This document shows positions 6,860 through 10,949 of a stretch of 10,949 bases of DNA, one piece after another. The DNA comes from an uncultured Bacteroides sp. (GTDB lineage Bacteria; Bacteroidota; Bacteroidia; Bacteroidales; Bacteroidaceae): positions 1-10,949 of the forward strand of contig NZ_CABUHK010000120.1 in NCBI RefSeq assembly GCF_902491285.1, in the 5' to 3' direction. Position 1 is the first letter of the stretch, and the number at the start of each line of letters is the position of its first letter. Under the pieces are notes generated by a model. It did not search any database. It saw only the letters and a list, made by a program, of their open reading frames with translations, and was not told the origin of the DNA. The position numbers and the translations under genes were made by a program.

Positions 6860-7411
6860 GTGAAATCTGAAAGTAATGACATAGACAGAATTATAAATGG
6901 TGATGAGGCGGCTTTTTGCCGTTTTATGGAACGTTATTCTTCACGTTTATATCATTATGTTTTTGCATTAATCGGTCAAAAGGAACCGGCTGAAGAGGTT
7001 GTTAGTGATGTTTTCTATGAAGTTTGGAAAAATAGAAGTGGTTTGGCTGAAATAGAAAATATGAATGCCTGGATACAAACAATAACTTATCGGAAGGCTA
7101 TTTCTTATTTGAGGAAAGAAACAGGAAAAACTGAATTATCGCTTGATGGTATGGGAGATTTTATATTTGCTCCAATCCAATCACCGGATGAGGAAATGAT
7201 TAGTAAAGAGGAAATGGAGAAGATAAATAATGCTATCCAACAATTACCGCCTAAATGTAAACATGTCTTTTTTCTAGCAAAGATTGAGGGATTGCCTTAT
7301 AAGGAAATTGCTAATTTATTGGATATATCTGTGAAGACTATCAATAATCATATAGCTTTTGCTCTAGAAAAAATTGCCGAGAATCTCAATATTCGTTCTC
7401 GAAAATTATAA
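6860..7411 (+). CDS. ECF sigma-70 factor, FecI-like
   Basis: A 183-residue extracytoplasmic-function sigma factor. Region 2 covers about residues 18-86 (RFMERYSSRLYHYVFAL, then EEVVSDVFYEVWKNR and NAWIQTITYRKAISYLRKE), binding core polymerase and the -10 DNA. Region 4 covers about 122-172 (IQQLPPKCKHVFFLAKIEG, then helix-turn-helix LPYKEIANLLDISVKTINNHI) and reads the -35 element. There are no extra domains. The start is a GTG at 6860: an in-frame TAA lies 12 bases upstream and the first in-frame ATG (residue 23) would cut into region 2. The following genes encode a FecR anti-sigma and an STN-bearing SusC transporter, so this factor should drive that PUL in response to its glycan. Its target promoter sequence is not known from the window. 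Confidence 0.95.
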   Translation: MKSESNDIDRIINGDEAAFCRFMERYSSRLYHYVFALIGQKEPAEEVVSDVFYEVWKNRSGLAEIENMNAWIQTITYRKAISYLRKETGKTELSLDGMGDFIFAPIQSPDEEMISKEEMEKINNAIQQLPPKCKHVFFLAKIEGLPYKEIANLLDISVKTINNHIAFALEKIAENLNIRSRKL

Positions 7412-7428
7412 TTTTATTTTTTGTGTTA

Positions 7429-7453
7429 TATTTTTGATTATCAGATGTCTGAT
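7429..7453 (+). promoter_or_regulatory. Possible promoter or operator in the sigma/anti-sigma spacer
   Basis: The 160-bp spacer between the sigma factor and FecR contains TATTTTTG (7429-7436, fits TAnnTTTG) directly followed by the palindrome ATCAGA-TG-TCTGAT (7440-7453). No -33 element is seen and the region is very T-rich, so the box may be chance. The palindrome has no T-tract after it in either direction, so it is not an obvious terminator. Nothing else recognisable lies in this spacer. Confidence 0.2.
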
Positions 7454-7571
7454 GGGGGAATTATTCTGCTTCTTGTATTTCTTTTGATGAATTTGAAAAA
7501 AAGTTTGTTTTAGGCTAGGAGATTTTTTTTGAGGTTGCGTCTTTAATAATAGAACAACATTAAAAAAGATT

Positions 7572-8687
7572 ATGAACTTGAAAGAATGCTTTCGCCTTGC
7601 TGGATTATTTGGTAAACTGAATTCTCAAGAAAAACTTGAGGATGATTTTACTACTATTCCTGAGGGTGAGAAACTAAGATTCTTTTGGGAAAGCTGCAAA
7701 CAAGAAAAAATAGATGCTTCTTCCATTATAGAGAAAACACGCTTGAAGATACGAAAAGATGCAATGAGACGTAGAAGAAACTATTTCCTGATTACTTCTG
7801 CTTCTATTGCCGCTTCTATTCTAATTTGTATTTCGACCATTTATTTTTTGAATCAAACTACGAATGATGATATTGATCTGCAAGCCATTGCAGAAGGAAT
7901 GGACAGTCAAACTGTTGATGAAGTGACTCTCATAACTGCTAAAAAGCAATTGAACTTGGATGAAGATGCTTTTGTCAAATATTCAAAAGAAGGGAAAGTT
8001 GCAGTGAATTCTCAGGTTATTAAAGAAGATGAGGAAAAAGTTAAGGATGAACAGGAATATAATCAGTTACTTGTTCCGCCCGGTAAGAGAGCACGGATAG
8101 AATTGTCAGATGGAACTCGTTTAATTGTAAACTCTCAATCTAAGGTCGTTTATCCTCGTTGTTTTAAGGGTGATATTCGTAAAATATACGCTCAAGGGGA
8201 GGTCTTTTTAGAGGTTGCTCATGATAAGAAACATCCTTTTATTGTTGAGTCCGAAGATTTTAACTTACGGGTACTAGGTACGAAGTTTAATATTTCCAAT
8301 TATAAGGGGAACGCAACTAATATTGTATTGGTAGAAGGCTCGGTGGAAGTTACAGATAAAAATGAGAAGAAAGCACAATTAGCTCCATGTGATTTGTTGA
8401 ATATAGCTGGTGGGGCGATTGCTTATCAGAAAAAAGTAGATGTGGCTGAGTATATTAGTTGGGTAGATGGAATTATGCTATTGAATGGTAATGATTTGTC
8501 ACAAATTATCCAGAAACTAAGTATCTATTATGGTATATCCATACAATGTGCCCCAGTTGTGGGTAGTGAAAAGGTGTATGGAAAACTCGATTTGAAAGAT
8601 GATATAGATGAGGTGATTGAATGTATTCAGCAGACACTGCCATTTACGATAGAAAAAAGTGATACTAGTATATACTTGAATAAATAA
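7572..8687 (+). CDS. FecR-type anti-sigma factor
   Basis: A 371-residue inner-membrane regulator of the preceding ECF sigma factor. The cytoplasmic N-terminal part (about 1-70) should bind the sigma factor and ends in a basic stretch (KIRKDAMRRRR), followed by one membrane segment at about 71-93 (positive-inside orientation). The periplasmic FecR domain lies at about 165-262: VPPGKRARIELSDGTRLIVN, YPRCFKGDIRKIYAQGEVFL, HPFIV and RVLGTKFNIS are the family blocks. A C-terminal DUF4974-like domain (about 300-368, LNGNDLSQIIQKLSIYYGI) completes the usual Bacteroidetes architecture and resembles the STN fold it is thought to contact. Length is normal and intact. By analogy with E. coli FecR it relays a signal from the STN domain of the SusC protein downstream. 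It is separated from the sigma gene by 160 bp. Confidence 0.95.
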   Translation: MNLKECFRLAGLFGKLNSQEKLEDDFTTIPEGEKLRFFWESCKQEKIDASSIIEKTRLKIRKDAMRRRRNYFLITSASIAASILICISTIYFLNQTTNDDIDLQAIAEGMDSQTVDEVTLITAKKQLNLDEDAFVKYSKEGKVAVNSQVIKEDEEKVKDEQEYNQLLVPPGKRARIELSDGTRLIVNSQSKVVYPRCFKGDIRKIYAQGEVFLEVAHDKKHPFIVESEDFNLRVLGTKFNISNYKGNATNIVLVEGSVEVTDKNEKKAQLAPCDLLNIAGGAIAYQKKVDVAEYISWVDGIMLLNGNDLSQIIQKLSIYYGISIQCAPVVGSEKVYGKLDLKDDIDEVIECIQQTLPFTIEKSDTSIYLNK

Positions 8688-8750
8688 AAACTTTTTAATT
8701 AATCTTTTAAATATGCTTGCCTATGAAGAACAGACAACCGTTATGACACA

Positions 8751-8809
8751 CAAAAAAATCGGATAAATATTGCCGTATTTACCCGATATTAATTCCTTAG
8801 TTAAATCAA
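8751..8809 (-). ncRNA. Candidate cis-antisense sRNA to the susC leader (DonS-like position)
   Basis: This is inferred from the minus-strand terminator at 8752-8787 and the gene context. Reading leftward, CAATTTTG at 8816-8823 is a 7/8 match to the TAnnTTTG -7 box and would start an RNA near 8809, about 60 nt long, fully complementary to the untranslated leader of the susC-like mRNA. A second 7/8 box, TACTTTTC at 8853-8860 inside the susC start, would give about 100 nt. Neither has a visible -33 TTG. In Bacteroides fragilis, antisense RNAs of the DonS group lie between anti-sigma and susC genes of ECF-controlled PULs and repress them, which is the same arrangement. The 5' end is uncertain. Confidence 0.4.
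8752..8787 (-). terminator. Intrinsic terminator on the minus strand in the FecR-susC spacer
   Basis: ATCGGATAAATA (8758-8769) and TATTTACCCGAT (8776-8787) form a 12-bp stem with one A/C mismatch around a 6-nt loop (TTGCCG). Seven plus-strand A's at 8752-8758 give a T-tract after the hairpin only when read leftward. On the plus strand the hairpin is followed by ATTAATTCC and has no T-tract. No minus-strand protein gene lies upstream of it, so it probably ends an antisense RNA. Confidence 0.6.
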
Positions 8810-8844
8810 TAAATCCAAAATTGTTAACCTAAAAAGAAATTTTT

Positions 8845-10949
8845 ATGGTAAAGAAAAGTATTTTTTTACACTTAAAGAAAAGACTTAAGCTTTTTTGCAT
8901 TATAAACGTCTTTTTTATGATTCCATTTTCTTCATTCGGTACTAATTCCATTCGTTGGAATTCCGAAGAAGATCTATTCTCGGTACAATATGAGAATGCT
9001 ACAGTTAAAGATATTTTAGATTATATCGAAAAGCATAGTAAGTATATTTTTATTTACTCTGCAAATGTTCAAAGAAATCTGAATAATAAAGTCTCCATTT
9101 CAGTTTCCAATAAGAAAATAGATGCTGTATTGAAAGAATTATTCTCTGAAACAGGGCTGAATTATAAAATGTCGGGAAGACAAATTACAATTTCAGTACC
9201 GGAAGCTCCTAAAGTACAGCAATCTACACAACAAAAAGGTATAAAGGTAACAGGTAACGTTTCAGATGAAAAAGGCGAACCGTTAATTGGTGTAACAATC
9301 ATTTTGAAGAATGATTCTACGGTACATGCATTAACTGATATGAATGGTAACTACCACCTTATTGTTCCTGAAAGAAAGTCTGTACTGTCTTTCCGTTATA
9401 TTGGTTTTGTGCCTAAAGAAGAGGTCGTTAATAACCGAAAGGTTGTTAATGTACAAATGGTAGAAGATGTTGGTCAATTAGATGAGGTTGTAGTGGTTGC
9501 CTATGGCGCACAAAAGAAAGAATCTGTTGTTGGTTCTATCACAACGATTGAACCTGCTAAGTTAAAGGTTTCTACTACTCGTTCAATAAGTAATAATCTG
9601 GCAGGTACAGTTGCCGGTGTATTAGCTGTGCAACGTTCTGGCGAACCAGGATATGATAATTCCTCTTTCTGGATTCGTGGTATTAGTACATTCCAAGATG
9701 CTGGTCAAAACCCATTGGTTTTGATTGATGGTATAGAACGCGATTTGAACAATATTGATCCAGAAGAGATAGAATCTTTTTCTGTGTTGAAAGATGCTGC
9801 TGCAAGTGCTGTTTATGGAGTACGGGGAGCTAATGGTGTTATCTTGATTAATACCAAACGCGGACAAGTTGGTAAACCTCGTGTGACTGTAAAGGCTGAA
9901 TTTGCAGCTACACAGCCAGTCAAGCTTCCCGAGTATTTGGGGGCAGCGGATTATATGCAGGTATTGGATGATATCTTGATTGATACAGGACAACAACCTA
10001 AATATACAGATCGTATTGCAAAAACTCGTGCAGGTTATGATCCAGATTTATATCCAGATGTAAATTGGATGGATGCGATTGCAAATGATTATGCTTCAAA
10101 TCAGCGTGTAACAGTCGATATTTCTGGTGGTACGGAGACATTACGTTATTCTTTTGTTGCTGCTGCATATAATGAACGTGGTATTTTGAAACGTGATAAA
10201 AGCTATGATTGGGATCCTACTATTAAATTGCAACGTTATAACGTGCGTTCTAATGTGGATTTAAAATTAAGTCCTACTACGCAATTGCGTTTTAATATTG
10301 GTGGGTATTTGCAAGATAGAAATTCTACAACGAAAGATATATCTCAAATTTTCCAGAAAGCGTTCGTTGCTGTTCCTCATGCTTTCCCTGCACAGTATTC
10401 AAGTGGGCAGATACCGACAACAGAGGAACCAAACGTTTGGGCATGGGCTACTCAAAGTGGATATAAAAGAAAAAGTGACAGTAAGATTGAAACACTGTTT
10501 TCGGTAGAACAAGATTTGAAATTCTTGCTTCCTGGATTGAAAGTAAAAGGAACATTCTCGTTTGATAGGTTTTCTTCTGGTACTGTCTCTCGTGGAAAGA
10601 CCCCCGATTACTATGTGCCTGCTACAGGACGCGATGATGAAGGTAATTTGATTATAGCATCAAAATCCAATGGTACTAATTTCTTGGATTATTCAAAAAG
10701 TGGTGACTATGGAAATAAGAGTGTGTATATGGAGGCTACCTTGTCTTATGACCACACATTCGCTGATAAGCATTCTGTTGCTGCAATGCTATTGTTTAAT
10801 CGTCGTAATTATGATGATGGAAGTAAATTGCCATACCGTAATCAAGGGTTGGCAGGACGTGCATCTTATACCTATGCAGGTAAATATGTAGGTGAATTTA
10901 ATTTTGGCTATAATGGTTCTGAAAATTTTGCCAAAGGTAAACGTTATGG
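8845..10949 (+). CDS. SusC-like TonB-dependent outer-membrane transporter with STN domain (3' part past right edge)
   Basis: An open frame of about 701 codons runs from the ATG at 8845 to the window edge with no stop; full SusC proteins are about 1000-1150 residues, so the distal barrel is missing. A signal peptide (KKRLK, then LFCIINVFFMIPFSSFG) covers about residues 1-32. The STN (secretin/TonB short N-terminal) signalling domain follows at about 45-118 (YENATVKDILDYIEKHSKY onward), then a carboxypeptidase-regulatory-like beta-sandwich at 133-208 (GNVSDEKGEPLIGVTI, TDMNGNY). The SusC signature DEVVVVAYGAQKKESVVGSI (213-232) leads into the plug domain with WIRGIS, PLVLIDGIERDLNNIDPEEI and VYGVRGANGVILINTKRG (276-340). 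The rest is beta-barrel. It should import a glycan with a SusD partner, energised by TonB. The STN domain and the sigma/anti-sigma pair upstream imply that it also senses its substrate. Substrate identity cannot be read. Confidence 0.95.
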   Translation, partial: MVKKSIFLHLKKRLKLFCIINVFFMIPFSSFGTNSIRWNSEEDLFSVQYENATVKDILDYIEKHSKYIFIYSANVQRNLNNKVSISVSNKKIDAVLKELFSETGLNYKMSGRQITISVPEAPKVQQSTQQKGIKVTGNVSDEKGEPLIGVTIILKNDSTVHALTDMNGNYHLIVPERKSVLSFRYIGFVPKEEVVNNRKVVNVQMVEDVGQLDEVVVVAYGAQKKESVVGSITTIEPAKLKVSTTRSISNNLAGTVAGVLAVQRSGEPGYDNSSFWIRGISTFQDAGQNPLVLIDGIERDLNNIDPEEIESFSVLKDAAASAVYGVRGANGVILINTKRGQVGKPRVTVKAEFAATQPVKLPEYLGAADYMQVLDDILIDTGQQPKYTDRIAKTRAGYDPDLYPDVNWMDAIANDYASNQRVTVDISGGTETLRYSFVAAAYNERGILKRDKSYDWDPTIKLQRYNVRSNVDLKLSPTTQLRFNIGGYLQDRNSTTKDISQIFQKAFVAVPHAFPAQYSSGQIPTTEEPNVWAWATQSGYKRKSDSKIETLFSVEQDLKFLLPGLKVKGTFSFDRFSSGTVSRGKTPDYYVPATGRDDEGNLIIASKSNGTNFLDYSKSGDYGNKSVYMEATLSYDHTFADKHSVAAMLLFNRRNYDDGSKLPYRNQGLAGRASYTYAGKYVGEFNFGYNGSENFAKGKRY

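Noticed and set aside
7440..7453. Palindrome as a terminator between the sigma and FecR genes
   Set aside because: The stem is only 6 bp with a 2-nt centre and is followed by a G-run, not T's, on the plus strand. The minus direction also lacks a clean T-tract.
8758..8787. The hairpin as a plus-strand attenuator or riboswitch terminator for susC
   Set aside because: Read on the plus strand it has no T-tract after the stem. The T-tract is present only in the minus direction.
9622..9996. A 124-codon minus-strand open frame within the susC-like gene
   Set aside because: It is a shadow of the plus-strand plug domain coding region, which carries unmistakable SusC motifs.

Overview
The window looks like a chromosomal segment of a gut Bacteroides or a close relative in Bacteroidales. 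The evidence is a SusC-type outer-membrane transporter with an adjacent ECF sigma/FecR anti-sigma pair, promoters matching the Bacteroidetes -7 box TAnnTTTG, few Shine-Dalgarno sequences, AT-rich spacers, and a housekeeping block (xerD, aroQ, pyk, rbfA, LolC/E-type permease) whose proteins fit that phylum. Species was not determined.

Layout. (1) Minus strand, 1-1402: 5' part of a large, probably abundant periplasmic lipoprotein with an OmpA-like core and TPR repeats, cut by the left edge and preceded by a clear promoter. (2) Minus strand, 1539-2498: XerD, the chromosome-dimer recombinase. (3) 2499-2570: a 72-bp divergent spacer with two TACCTTTG boxes in inverted orientation, facing each other. 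(4) Plus strand, 2571-6722: a compact five-gene run with gaps of 31, 12, 12 and 17 bp: aroQ (shikimate pathway), pyk (glycolysis), a class I O-methyltransferase, rbfA (30S maturation) and a LolC/E-like permease, closed by a hairpin plus T-tract. (5) Plus strand, 6860 to the right edge: an ECF sigma factor, a FecR-type anti-sigma and a SusC-like TonB-dependent transporter with an N-terminal STN signalling domain. This is the regulatory and uptake front end of a polysaccharide utilization locus (PUL); a SusD partner and enzymes would be expected past the right edge.

How the last part should work, by family knowledge: glycan binding at the SusC/SusD complex lets the STN domain contact periplasmic FecR, which releases the sigma factor to transcribe susC and the genes after it. 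The most interesting non-coding signal is in the 157-bp FecR-susC spacer. A 12-bp-arm hairpin there is followed by a T-tract only when read on the minus strand, so it looks like the terminator of a short antisense RNA against the susC leader, in the position known for DonS-type antisense RNAs of sigma/anti-sigma PULs.

No stretch longer than 160 bp lacks a gene. I saw no tRNA, rRNA, insertion sequence, CRISPR array or attachment site.
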